Shown: positions 23,139 to 31,645 of the stretch, piece by piece
Layout: the number at the start of each line of letters is the position of its first letter
How positions within the stretch are numbered: position 1 is the stretch's first letter
Origin: Mycobacterium kyogaense
GTDB taxonomy: Bacteria > Actinomycetota > Actinomycetes > Mycobacteriales > Mycobacteriaceae
Direction of reading: 5' to 3'
Assembly (NCBI RefSeq): GCF_003254575.1
Contig: NZ_QJUA01000013.1
Location: 1 to 64,000, forward strand
Length of the DNA: 64,000 nt
Program-made: the position numbers and the translations under genes
The notes under the pieces: generated by a model
Seen by the model: only the letters and a program-made list of their open reading frames with translations
The model's database searches: none
What the model was told of the DNA's origin: nothing

Positions 23139-24968
23139 TCAGCTCAGGTGGTGAACCTCCTGTAGGCCGTACACCGGGGTGGGCATGCCCTCGTACCGGG
23201 CCTTGAGTTGCAGCGCCAGATACAGCGAGTAGTGCCGGGACTGGTGCAGGTTGCCGCCGTGGAACCACAGGTTGGGCTGCTGCGTGGGCTTCCACATGTT
23301 GCGCTGCTCGCCCTCCCACGGCCCGGGATCCTTGGGGGTGTCGCTGCCCAGGCCCCACACCTTGCCGACCTTGTCGGCGACGTCCTGGCCGATCAAGTCG
23401 GCGGCCCAGCCGTTCATCGAGCCGTACCCGGTCGCGTAGACCACGACGTCGGCGGGCAGCTCGGTTCCGTCGGCGAGCACCACCGAGTCCTCGGTCAGAC
23501 GGTCGACCTGGCCGTGGGCAAGCTTGATCCGGCCGTCGGCGACCATGTCGCAGGCACCGACGTCGATGTAGTAGCCCGAGCCGCGGCGCAGGTACTTCAT
23601 GAACAGTCCGGAACCGTCGGCGCCCCAATCCAATTCGAATCCGGCAGCTTCGAGCCGGTCGTAGAACTCCTTGTCGCGCTCCCGCATCTGGTCGTACAGC
23701 GGGATCTGGAATTCGTGCATGATCCGGTACGGCAGGGAGGCGAACGTCAGGTCGGCCTTCTCGGTCGTCATCCCCGCGGCCAGCGCCCGCTCCGAGTACA
23801 GGTCGCCCAGGCCGATGTCCATCAGGGTGTCGGATTTGACGATGTGGGTGGAGGACCGCTGCACCATCGTGACGTCGACGCCGTTCTCGTAGAGCGCCTT
23901 GCAGATGTCGTGGGCGGAGTTGTTCGAGCCGATGACGACCGCCTTCTTGCCGGCGTAGGCGTCCGGGCCGGGATGCTGCGACGAGTGGTGCTGGTCGCCG
24001 CGGAACACGTCCTGGCCGGGCAGCGTGGGCACGTAGGGCTTGCCCGACATGCCGGTGGCGAGCACCAGCTGCGTCGGGTGCAGCGTGAGGCGTTCCCCGT
24101 CGCGGTCCACCTCGACGGTCCAGCGGCCCTGGGCCTCGTCAAAGGTGGCGGACAGGCACGTCGTCTTCGACCAGTACGGCACCTCCATCACGCGGGTGTA
24201 GAACTCCAGCCAGTCGCCGATCTTGTCCTTGGGGGCGAACACCGGCCAGTTCTGCGGGAACGGCAGGTAGGGCAGGTGGTCGTACCAGACCGGGTCGTGC
24301 AGGCACAGCGACTTGTACCGCTTGCGCCACTGGTCGCCGGGACGCTCGTGCTTGTCGACGACGATGGCCGGTACGCCGAGCTGGCGCAGCCGCGCGCCGA
24401 GCGCGATGCCGCCCTGACCGCCGCCGATGATCAGCGTGTACGGCTGGGTGCTGCGCCCCAGTTCGGCGTCTTCGGCGGCCTTGCGCTCGGCCCAGGAGCG
24501 CGGGTCCGGGTCGTTGCCGTGCACGGCGCCGAGTACCCGCGTCGCGCCCTTGCGCTCCTCGTGGCCCTTGAGTTCCTGCAGCGCGGTCAGCATGGTCCAG
24601 GCCCGATCGGTGCCGTCCTCGCTGCGGATCCGCAGGTGCCCGGTGCCGCGGCCCGCGGCGGTCTCGAACTGGATGAACGCCGAGACGACGTCCCCGTCCT
24701 GGGTGGGTTCCTCGCGCGTGGAAAAGCCCGACGGGTCGGTCTCGGCGAGGCGCGTGGTCAGCATGTCGGTGATCTGGTCGCGGCCCTCCAATGTCTTGAG
24801 GTTCCAGGTGAAGGACACCAGGTCACGCCAGAAGCCGTCGACGGCGAACATGGCGACGGCGCGCTCGATGTCGCGGACGGCCAGCGCCGCCTCGAAGTCG
24901 GCCAGCCAGGCGTCGACGCGCTGCTGCGGGGTCAGGGTGGTGGTTAGGGGGTCGAGAGTGGAAGTCAT
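23139..24968 (-). CDS. Flavin-containing monooxygenase with N-terminal NTF2-like domain
   Basis: This encodes 609 aa. Residues 1-150 resemble an NTF2/SnoaL fold (DFEAALAVRDIERAVAMFAV). The FMO body follows: FAD-binding IIGGGQGGIALGARL, the FxGxxxH motif in VFRGDQHHSSQHPG, and the NADPH site VVIGSNNSAHDICKAL. VVVYATGYGSMNGW is the C-terminal FMO ATG motif. It likely inserts oxygen into a ketone, amine or sulfur substrate using NADPH. It is transcribed divergently from an alcohol dehydrogenase/SDR/regulator cluster across an operator-like repeat, which suggests a shared catabolic route. Confidence 0.88.
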   Translation of the reverse strand: MTSTLDPLTTTLTPQQRVDAWLADFEAALAVRDIERAVAMFAVDGFWRDLVSFTWNLKTLEGRDQITDMLTTRLAETDPSGFSTREEPTQDGDVVSAFIQFETAAGRGTGHLRIRSEDGTDRAWTMLTALQELKGHEERKGATRVLGAVHGNDPDPRSWAERKAAEDAELGRSTQPYTLIIGGGQGGIALGARLRQLGVPAIVVDKHERPGDQWRKRYKSLCLHDPVWYDHLPYLPFPQNWPVFAPKDKIGDWLEFYTRVMEVPYWSKTTCLSATFDEAQGRWTVEVDRDGERLTLHPTQLVLATGMSGKPYVPTLPGQDVFRGDQHHSSQHPGPDAYAGKKAVVIGSNNSAHDICKALYENGVDVTMVQRSSTHIVKSDTLMDIGLGDLYSERALAAGMTTEKADLTFASLPYRIMHEFQIPLYDQMRERDKEFYDRLEAAGFELDWGADGSGLFMKYLRRGSGYYIDVGACDMVADGRIKLAHGQVDRLTEDSVVLADGTELPADVVVYATGYGSMNGWAADLIGQDVADKVGKVWGLGSDTPKDPGPWEGEQRNMWKPTQQPNLWFHGGNLHQSRHYSLYLALQLKARYEGMPTPVYGLQEVHHLS

Positions 24969-25003
24969 GTGAGCCAGACCACACCGCGGTGCGCAGGGCT
25001 GAC

Positions 25004-25062
25004 AAGAGTTGCGAAGCGTTGCAACCCCCGAGACTGTCGGCCTGCAACCCCCTGCAACTCTT
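25004..25062. promoter_or_regulatory. Operator candidate: paired TTGC/GCAA inverted repeats between divergent genes
   Basis: AAGAGTTGC at 25004-25012 is matched in inverse by GCAACTCTT at 25054-25062. Between them lie the palindrome GTTGCAAC (25018-25025) and another TGCAAC (25043-25048). The four half-sites sit symmetrically between the monooxygenase and alcohol dehydrogenase starts, as expected for a regulator controlling both directions. The GAF-domain regulator at 26955 is the obvious candidate. Confidence 0.55.
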
Positions 25063-25097
25063 TCGTCGTGTGGCCGCCGTCACATAGAACTGGCCGC

Positions 25098-26150
25098 ATG
25101 AGAGCAGCTGTCTACTACGGCCCGAACAAACTCGAGATCGACGACGTCGCCGAGCCGGAGGTCCGCCCCGGCACCGTCAAGCTGCAGGTCGGCTTCAACG
25201 GCATCTGCGGCACCGATCTGCACGAGTACTACGCCGGCCCGATCTTCGTGCCGACCTCGCCGCACCCGCTGACCGGGGCGCAGCTGCCGCTGACGATGGG
25301 CCACGAGTTCTCCGGCACCATCACCGCCGTCGGCGAGGGCGTGACCGGCTGGAGTGAAGGCGACCGCGTCGCCGTCGAGCCGATCTACAAATGCGACCAC
25401 TGCGGACCGTGTCGGGCCGGCAACTACAACGTCTGCCAGCAGATCGGCTTCCACGGGTTGATGTCCGACGGCGGCATGGCCGAGTCGACCGTGGTGCCGA
25501 CGTCGATGCTGCACCGGCTGCCCGACAGCGTCTCGCTGGAATTGGGCGCCCTCGTCGAGCCCATGTCGGTGGCCTATCACGCCGCCACCCTCGGCGACGT
25601 CACAGACGGTGACACCGCGATGGTGTTCGGTGCCGGACCGATCGGCATCGGGCTGTGGTTCGCGTTGCGCGGCAAGGGACTCGAGGATGTCTTCGTCGTG
25701 GAGCCATCGCCCACCCGGCGCGCGGCCATCGAGGCGCTCGGCGCGCAGACCCTCGATCCGACGGCCACCGACGTGCCCGCGTTCATCGCCGAGCACACCT
25801 CCGGCGCGGGTGCCGACGCGGTGTTCGACGCGGCAGGCGTGGCACCCGCGGTCAGCACGGCGCTGGCTTGCATCGGCTCCCGCCGGCCGATGGTCAGCGT
25901 GGCGATCTATGAAAAGCCGCTGGAGACACCACTTCTCAACCTGGTGATGAACGAGTCTCGCATCCAGGGCTCGCTCTGCTACACCGGTGCGGATTTCGAG
26001 GCGGTGATCGCGCTGATGGCCGACGGCCGCTACGACACCACCGGCTGGGTGACCCGCATCCCGCTCGACGACGTCGTCGACGAGGGATTCGAGGCACTGC
26101 ACGCCGGAACCAAGATGAAGGTACTCGTCGACCCGAACGGAGCGAACTGA
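25098..26150 (+). CDS. Zinc-dependent alcohol dehydrogenase, 2,3-butanediol dehydrogenase type
   Basis: This encodes 350 aa (MRAAVYYGPNKLEIDDVAEP). The catalytic zinc site includes GICGTDLHEY and MGHEFSG. The structural zinc cluster is CDHCGPCRAGNYNVC. The NAD-binding loop is VFGAGPIGIGL. The insert PIFVPTSPHPLTGAQLPLTM between the Cys and GHE segments is typical of (R,R)-butanediol/sorbitol-type enzymes. It is followed 1 bp later by a butanediol-type SDR, so oxidation of vicinal diols or acetoin chemistry is plausible. Confidence 0.87.
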   Translation: MRAAVYYGPNKLEIDDVAEPEVRPGTVKLQVGFNGICGTDLHEYYAGPIFVPTSPHPLTGAQLPLTMGHEFSGTITAVGEGVTGWSEGDRVAVEPIYKCDHCGPCRAGNYNVCQQIGFHGLMSDGGMAESTVVPTSMLHRLPDSVSLELGALVEPMSVAYHAATLGDVTDGDTAMVFGAGPIGIGLWFALRGKGLEDVFVVEPSPTRRAAIEALGAQTLDPTATDVPAFIAEHTSGAGADAVFDAAGVAPAVSTALACIGSRRPMVSVAIYEKPLETPLLNLVMNESRIQGSLCYTGADFEAVIALMADGRYDTTGWVTRIPLDDVVDEGFEALHAGTKMKVLVDPNGAN

Positions 26151-26151
26151 C

Positions 26152-26931
26152 ATGGCAATCAACGGAAAAGTCGCCCTGGTGACCGGGGCCGGGCGCGGTA
26201 TCGGGCGCGGTATCGCACTGCGGCTGGCGCGCGACGGCGCCGATGTGGCGCTGGTCGACGTGACGGCCGACGGTATCGAGACGGTCGCCGACGAGATGGC
26301 CGAGATCGGCTCGAAATCAACCACATTCGTCGCCGACGTCAGCGATCGCGACCAGGTGTTCGCGGCCGTCGACCACACCGCGAGTGCGCTCGGCGGCCTG
26401 GACATCATGGTCAACAACGCCGGCATCGCACTGGTCGGACCGCTCGTCGACGTCACGCCCGACGAGCTGAAGAAACTCTGGGCCATCAACGTCGACGGCG
26501 TGCTGTGGGGCATCCAAGCCGCGGTAGCGCAGTTCAAGAAAGCCGGCACCAAAGGCAAGATCATTAATGCCTCGTCGATCGCCGGCCACGACGGCTTCGC
26601 GATGCTCGGCCCCTACAGCGCGACCAAATTCGCGGTCCGGGCGCTGACCCAGGCTGCGGCCAAGGAGCACGCCGCCGACGGCATCACCGTCAACGCGTAC
26701 TGCCCCGGGGTGGTCGGCACCGACATGTGGGTGGAGATCGACAAGCGCTTCGCCGAGCTGACCGGCGCCGCCGAGGGCGAGACCTACGACAAGTTCGTCG
26801 GCGGGATCGCGCTCGGACGTGCCGAGACACCCGACGATGTCGCCGGTTTCGTGTCCTACCTCGCCGGCCCCGACGCCGACTACATGACCGGCCAGGCCGG
26901 GCTGATCGACGGCGGCCTGGTCTACCGCTGA
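26152..26931 (+). CDS. Short-chain dehydrogenase, acetoin/diacetyl reductase type
   Basis: This encodes 259 aa. It has TGAGRGIGRGIAL (NAD(P) loop), NNAGIALVGPL, and the Ser-Tyr-Lys triad in INASSIAGHDGFAMLGPYSA followed by TKFAV. AYCPGVVGTDMWVEIDKRFA is characteristic of ButA/BudC-type butanediol dehydrogenases. It begins immediately after the alcohol dehydrogenase stop, so the two are one transcription unit. It probably interconverts a hydroxyketone and a diol or diketone. Confidence 0.87.
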   Translation: MAINGKVALVTGAGRGIGRGIALRLARDGADVALVDVTADGIETVADEMAEIGSKSTTFVADVSDRDQVFAAVDHTASALGGLDIMVNNAGIALVGPLVDVTPDELKKLWAINVDGVLWGIQAAVAQFKKAGTKGKIINASSIAGHDGFAMLGPYSATKFAVRALTQAAAKEHAADGITVNAYCPGVVGTDMWVEIDKRFAELTGAAEGETYDKFVGGIALGRAETPDDVAGFVSYLAGPDADYMTGQAGLIDGGLVYR

Positions 26932-26954
26932 GATGGGGAGCACAATCGCAGGTG

Positions 26955-28241
26955 ATGCCAGGGTCGTCCGTGCCTGAACCCGCCGTCGCCGTCGGGGAGG
27001 ATCCGCGCAGCTATGCGCGGCTGATGTCGGCTGTCTACGACGCGACCATGGCCGGGCATCGCGCACCGGCCCGTCCCCGGGAGGTGATCGGCGACTCCTG
27101 GCAGCGCCTGCTGGCCAGCGGCGTCGAACCGAGTGACACCCCGGTGGTCGAAACCGGCGGGCTCGAGTCGCTGCGCCGCGCGTCGGGCCTGATGGACGTG
27201 CTCGACGAGATCTCCCACGGCCTCGAGTCGCTGGTCGCCGACGGCGAGAACATCCTCGTCGTCGCCGACGCGACCGGGCGGGTGCTGTGGCGCTCGGGCT
27301 CACCGTCGGTGCTCAGCAACGCCGACAGGCTCGGCTTCGTCGAGGGCGCGCACTGGGGTGAAGGCGCCGTCGGCACCAACGCGATCGGCACCGCACTCGC
27401 CGCGCAGCGCGCCGTCCAGGTGTTCTCCGCCGAGCACTTCCTGCGCAGCCATCACGCGTGGACGTGCGCCGGTGCCCCGATCCGGGACCCGCGGACCGGC
27501 CAGGTGCTGGGCGTCGTCGACGTCTCCGGACCAGCAGCCACCGTGCACCCGACCACCATCGCGCTCGTCGACGCCGTCGCCCGGCTCGCCGAATCGCACC
27601 TGCGCTCCGAGCACGACCGCACTCTGAACCGGCTGCGCACCGTGGCGGCGCCGATCCTGGCGCGCATGGGTACTCCGGCGTTGGCCGTCGACACCGAGGG
27701 CTGGGTCGCTGCGGTCGACGCGATGCCGCTGCACAACCGCATCCTGCTGCCCGACCAGATGGGGCCGGGTCGGGTGTGGTTTGCGACGTTGGGACTGTGC
27801 GCGGTCGAGCCGCTCCCCGGCGGCTGGCTGGTGCGGCTGGCCGGCAGCGATGACGACGGGGCTGCCAAGGTCTCGCAGGTGACGCTGGACTTCGCCGATG
27901 CCGACAAGCCCGCGCTGCGGCTGGTCGGGGAGTTCGGCAGCTGGTGTCATGACCTGTCGCTGCGGCACGCCGAGATCCTCTGTGCGCTGGCGCGCTCCCC
28001 GCAGGGCCGCACCGCGCCGGAACTCGCCGAGGATCTCTATGGCGACCGCACCCGCGTGGTCACCGTGCGGGCCGAGATGTCACGGCTGCGCAAACAGTTC
28101 TCCGGACTGCTCGCCGCCCAGCCGTACCGCTTCGCATCGTCGGTCGGGCTGACGGTCCGCTACCCGACGGACCGGCGCACGCTGCTGCCGCCGTCGACCG
28201 CGCCGGCCATCCGGGCCGCGCGACTGGGGCAGGATGGTTGA
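26955..28241 (+). CDS. GAF-domain transcriptional regulator (AcoR-like sensor, no AAA+ domain)
   Basis: This encodes 428 aa; the adjacent GTG at 26952 is an equally possible start. A GAF-like sensor domain spans roughly residues 75-215 (NILVVADATGRVLWRSGSPS, WGEGAVGTNAIGTALA, VLGVVDVSGPAATVHPTTIA). This is the pattern of AcoR/MimR-type activators. The sigma-54 AAA+ domain and Fis helix-turn-helix are absent; instead a C-terminal winged-helix-like region (LRHAEILCALARSP, VRAEMSRLRKQF) follows. By position it should regulate the dehydrogenases upstream and the divergent monooxygenase in response to a small ketone or alcohol. Confidence 0.82.
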   Translation: MPGSSVPEPAVAVGEDPRSYARLMSAVYDATMAGHRAPARPREVIGDSWQRLLASGVEPSDTPVVETGGLESLRRASGLMDVLDEISHGLESLVADGENILVVADATGRVLWRSGSPSVLSNADRLGFVEGAHWGEGAVGTNAIGTALAAQRAVQVFSAEHFLRSHHAWTCAGAPIRDPRTGQVLGVVDVSGPAATVHPTTIALVDAVARLAESHLRSEHDRTLNRLRTVAAPILARMGTPALAVDTEGWVAAVDAMPLHNRILLPDQMGPGRVWFATLGLCAVEPLPGGWLVRLAGSDDDGAAKVSQVTLDFADADKPALRLVGEFGSWCHDLSLRHAEILCALARSPQGRTAPELAEDLYGDRTRVVTVRAEMSRLRKQFSGLLAAQPYRFASSVGLTVRYPTDRRTLLPPSTAPAIRAARLGQDG

Positions 28242-28719
28242 CGTGCCCGCACCGAACAGAGCCCTGATCACCGCCGCCGCGGCCGACCTGCTGCGCACCC
28301 TGCAGGAACGCCACGGCGCGCTGATGTTCCACCAGTCCGGCGGCTGCTGCGACGGGTCGTCGCCGATGTGCTACCCCGACGGCGATTTCGTCGTCGGCGA
28401 CCGCGATGTGCTGCTCGCGGTGTTCGATGTCGGCGACGGGGTCCCGGTGTGGATCTCGGGGCCGCAGTTCGACGTCTGGAAACACACCCAGCTGGTGATC
28501 GACGTGGTGCCCGGCCGCGGCGGCGGGTTCAGCCTCGAAGCACCCGAAGGCAAGCGGTTCCTCAGTCGCGGCAGAGCCTTCACCGACGACGAGAACGGCG
28601 CGCTGGCCGACGAGCCGGTGATCACCGGGGCGGCCTACGAACGCGGCGAACGACCCGCGGTGAACGGCACGCACATCGTCGCCGCAGCCGTCGACGCGTG
28701 CCCGGTGCCGCAGCGCTAA
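28234..28719 (+). CDS. DUF779 protein
   Basis: This encodes 161 aa from ATG 28234 (8-bp overlap with the regulator); GTG 28243 is an alternative with better ribosome-binding-site spacing. LMFHQSGGCCDGSSPMCYPD, with its CC and C cluster, and ISGPQFDVWKHTQLVIDVV define DUF779. These proteins commonly sit beside aldehyde dehydrogenase or alcohol-oxidation genes, as Rv0459 does in M. tuberculosis, and their function is unsettled. The conserved cysteines suggest metal or redox cofactor handling. Its 3' end overlaps the convergent threonine aldolase by 4 bp. Confidence 0.85.
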   Translation: MVDVPAPNRALITAAAADLLRTLQERHGALMFHQSGGCCDGSSPMCYPDGDFVVGDRDVLLAVFDVGDGVPVWISGPQFDVWKHTQLVIDVVPGRGGGFSLEAPEGKRFLSRGRAFTDDENGALADEPVITGAAYERGERPAVNGTHIVAAAVDACPVPQR

Positions 28720-29753
28720 CCGGACGCGGACGCCACGATCTCGCGCAGCTCCTTCGCGAAGCCGTAGACCACGTCGTCGGTGGTTTCATGTGAGCACATC
28801 CACCGCACCTCGCGGGTCGCCGGATTCCAGGTCTGGAAGTCGGCGATCGCCCGCACCTCGTCCTCGACGCCCGGCGGCAGGATGGCGAACACAGCGTTGG
28901 CCTGGGTCGGCTGGGTGAGTGTCAGGCCCGGGATGTCCTCCACCAGCGAACGCAGCAGCGTCGCCTGCTCGTTGGCGTGACGCGCACCGTGGCGCCACAG
29001 CTCACCCTCCAACAGTGCGATGAACTGCGCCGAGATGTACCGCATCTTCGATGCCAGCTGCATCGTGTACTTACGGATGTACTCGATCCCCGTCACCCGA
29101 TCGGGCTCGAGCACCACCACGAGTTCGCCGAACATCAGTCCGCTCTTGGTGCCGCCCAACGAGATCACGTCGACACCGACATCGGTCGCCAGCGCACCCA
29201 GCGGCACGTCCAGCGCCGCCGCGGCATTGGTCAGGCGCGCACCGTCGAGATGCACACCCATGCCGTAGCCGTGCGCCACCTCGGCGACGGCCGCGATCTC
29301 CTCGGGGGTGTACAGCGTGCCCAGCTCGGTGCTCTGCGTCAACGACACCACTGACGGTTGCGCGTGGTGGACGATTCCGAAGTTGTGCGCCAGCGCCGTC
29401 ACGTGATCGACGGTGAGCTTGCCGTCGATACTGTTGGCCTGCAGCATCTTCAGGCCGGCCACTCGCTCCGGCGCCCCGCCCTCATCGGTGTTGATGTGTG
29501 CCGTGTGCGCGCAGATCACTCCACCCCAGGTCGGCTGCATCGCCTGCAGTGCGACCACATTCGCGCCCGTCCCGTTGAACACCGGGTAGGCGGTGGCTCG
29601 ACCGCCGAACTCGTCGCGGACGATGTCCTGCAGCCGTGCCGTGTATCGGTCACGGCCGTAACTCATCTCGTCGCCGGTGTTGGCCGCCATCACCGCCTCG
29701 AGCACGGCTGGCAGCGCCGGCGCCCAGTTGTCGGAGGCTAGGTGATAGCGCAT
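28716..29753 (-). CDS. L-threonine / beta-hydroxy-amino-acid aldolase (PLP)
   Basis: This encodes 345 aa from ATG 29753, overlapping the AOR stop by 16 bp. The PLP lysine lies in VDVISLGGTKSGLMFGE, the aspartate that pairs with the pyridine ring in GMGVHLDGARLTNAA, and substrate loops in ASDNWAPALPAVLEA and GDEMSYGRD. These enzymes split L-threonine or related beta-hydroxy amino acids into glycine plus an aldehyde. It is the last gene of an operon containing an aldehyde:ferredoxin oxidoreductase and an aldo/keto reductase, which could handle the released aldehyde. Confidence 0.88.
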   Translation of the reverse strand: MRYHLASDNWAPALPAVLEAVMAANTGDEMSYGRDRYTARLQDIVRDEFGGRATAYPVFNGTGANVVALQAMQPTWGGVICAHTAHINTDEGGAPERVAGLKMLQANSIDGKLTVDHVTALAHNFGIVHHAQPSVVSLTQSTELGTLYTPEEIAAVAEVAHGYGMGVHLDGARLTNAAAALDVPLGALATDVGVDVISLGGTKSGLMFGELVVVLEPDRVTGIEYIRKYTMQLASKMRYISAQFIALLEGELWRHGARHANEQATLLRSLVEDIPGLTLTQPTQANAVFAILPPGVEDEVRAIADFQTWNPATREVRWMCSHETTDDVVYGFAKELREIVASASG

Positions 29754-31645
29754 GGCGTCACCGAGGACGGCGTCGGGGGAGGCGATGTCGGACTCACTCT
29801 CGGTCGGGTTGGACGGGGATCGGCCCACTGCAGGCCCAGGGAGGCCAGGGTGATCGAGGTCGGGACGCCCTCGGCGTCCCAGCCGGCCAGCGCGTAGTAC
29901 TGCGCCAGCGCGCCGGAGAACGCGTCACGGTCGAGAACCGCACCGGCGTGCCGCCCACTGTCGACGGGCTCGATGAAGAACCGCTCAGGCAGCGTGTCCT
30001 GCTCGGGGCCGATACCTTCGCGAATGTTGTAGAGCCGCAGCAGGTTCCATCGGCGCCTGCCCCACAGCATGATCTCGTGATCGCTGGTCAGCCACCCCGT
30101 GACCGCCGCTACGATCTCGGCGACGCGCGCCTGGGTGAGCAGCCTCATCGGCGGCCCCGCGAACAGGCACACCCCGAGCGCGTCCAGACCGCTCCACAGA
30201 TCCAGCAGCACGGCCGTGCGAGCCACTCGTGCCGCATCGAGGTGCGTCATGTCGGCCCATTCGTCCACGCCCAGCGTCCGCATCTGCGCCAGCCCGTGCG
30301 CCGGACCGTCATCGGGGTCGAAGTCGAGGTCGTGTTCGACGATCTCGTAGCGTGGCCCCAGCGGGCTCACCGCATAGGCGAGCGCCTGACCGGCCGAGGT
30401 CCTCGGGTCGTACCGGCAGAACTCGAGTCCTTTGACGTGCATCGCCGGCTCGGGCCGGCCCCGCGCCTCGGCGAGGAGGCGCACACCCTCGCCCAGGAAC
30501 CAGTCGTCGCCGTGACGCGCGGCGACGTCGTCGATCATGGCTGCGGGCGGCCGCTCCGCGCGGTCGATCTCGGTGAGGTACGCCCACACCGCGGCGAACG
30601 ACACGGGGTCCAGGCCCACGGCGTGGCATCGTGCGACCAGATCGAGCGCGTCGCCGACGTCGGTGACGCCGCAGCCGAGAACGAACGCCGCCAGATTCTC
30701 CTCGTCGAGTCCGCCGAGGCGGGGGTCGATCCCGTTGTCGTAGCTCGTGATGCAGTCGTTCGGACACCCCGGACACGCTCCGGAGCCGTCTCGTCGGCGG
30801 TCGGCGAGCAGCTGAGCGGACTCCGCCGGCACCGACGGCACGGCGGCCGTCTGGAAGTTCCCGACGCCGGCGTAGCCGGTCAGACCCGGGTCCAGGAACC
30901 AGCCGCCGAAGCCAGTTGCCGAGGCTTGTGCCGAGGTGAGCGGGTTCGCGCCGATGTGGTCGCGGTAGTGCGCGGTGAGGCGCTCGAGCGTCGCGTCGTC
31001 GTGTGCCGCGGGCATGGCGCCCGGCACCACGACGACGGCCTTGAGATTCTTCGCCCCCATCACCGCGCCGAGCCCCATCCGCGCTGCTGCATGGGTGAAC
31101 TCGGTGACGATTCCCGCGTACCGCACCAGGTTCTCGCCCGCGGGGCCGATGACCGCGACTGCCGTGTCGTCGCCGTGACGTGCTTTGAGAACATCAGTGG
31201 CGCAATGAGTCTCGAGGCCCCAGAGGTCAGCGGCGTCCTCGAGGCGCAGCGCTCCGCCCTGGATGACCACGTAGCACGGCGCGGCGGCTCGGCCGGTCAC
31301 CAGCACCCCGTCGCACCCCGACGCCTTGAGCGCCGTGCCGAACGGGCCCCGCCCGCGGGCCTCCCCGACGCCGCCGGTCAGCGGTGACTTGCCGACGACG
31401 GTGAACGTGGGCAACCCGACGGCGCGGTGACCGGCGACCACACTCGACATCAGCATCAACACCGACGCCGGCGCGAAGGGGTCCAGGCCGGCGGCGGTGT
31501 CCGTCAGCAGCCGACGCACGCCGAGCAGACCGCCACCGGGGTAGCGCCGCCACTCCTGCGCGGTGGGTTCCTCGACGTGGCTGCGGCCCGCGCCGAGGTC
31601 GAGATGCAGCAAGCACCCGGAGTGACCGGTGGGCAGCGTGGTCAC
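29738..31645 (-). CDS. Tungsten-type aldehyde:ferredoxin oxidoreductase (AOR)
   Basis: This encodes 635 aa from GTG 31645, overlapping the upstream stop (GTGA). AOR signatures include GGGLLGVRRLL near the N-terminus and ARMGLGAVMGAKNLKAVVVV. The four [4Fe-4S] ligands are Cys291, Cys294 and Cys298 (CPGCPNDC) and Cys493 (GVCLFAG), in nearly the same positions as in the Pyrococcus furiosus enzyme (288, 291, 295, 494). AORs use a bis-pyranopterin tungsten centre to oxidise aldehydes to acids with ferredoxin. This is an unusual cofactor class for an aerobic mycobacterium. The C-terminus is proline-rich and reads into the next gene. Confidence 0.9.
   Translation of the reverse strand: MTTLPTGHSGCLLHLDLGAGRSHVEEPTAQEWRRYPGGGLLGVRRLLTDTAAGLDPFAPASVLMLMSSVVAGHRAVGLPTFTVVGKSPLTGGVGEARGRGPFGTALKASGCDGVLVTGRAAAPCYVVIQGGALRLEDAADLWGLETHCATDVLKARHGDDTAVAVIGPAGENLVRYAGIVTEFTHAAARMGLGAVMGAKNLKAVVVVPGAMPAAHDDATLERLTAHYRDHIGANPLTSAQASATGFGGWFLDPGLTGYAGVGNFQTAAVPSVPAESAQLLADRRRDGSGACPGCPNDCITSYDNGIDPRLGGLDEENLAAFVLGCGVTDVGDALDLVARCHAVGLDPVSFAAVWAYLTEIDRAERPPAAMIDDVAARHGDDWFLGEGVRLLAEARGRPEPAMHVKGLEFCRYDPRTSAGQALAYAVSPLGPRYEIVEHDLDFDPDDGPAHGLAQMRTLGVDEWADMTHLDAARVARTAVLLDLWSGLDALGVCLFAGPPMRLLTQARVAEIVAAVTGWLTSDHEIMLWGRRRWNLLRLYNIREGIGPEQDTLPERFFIEPVDSGRHAGAVLDRDAFSGALAQYYALAGWDAEGVPTSITLASLGLQWADPRPTRPRVSPTSPPPTPSSVTPCAIT

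Noticed and set aside
23208..24947. 579-codon open frame on the plus strand opposite the flavin monooxygenase
   Set aside because: The minus strand encodes a full monooxygenase with intact motifs; the plus frame has no recognisable domain or ribosome-binding site.
24969..25097. Longer N-terminus for the alcohol dehydrogenase
   Set aside because: The extra residues would be read through the operator repeat and contain no dehydrogenase sequence; ATG 25098 gives the normal family N-terminus.
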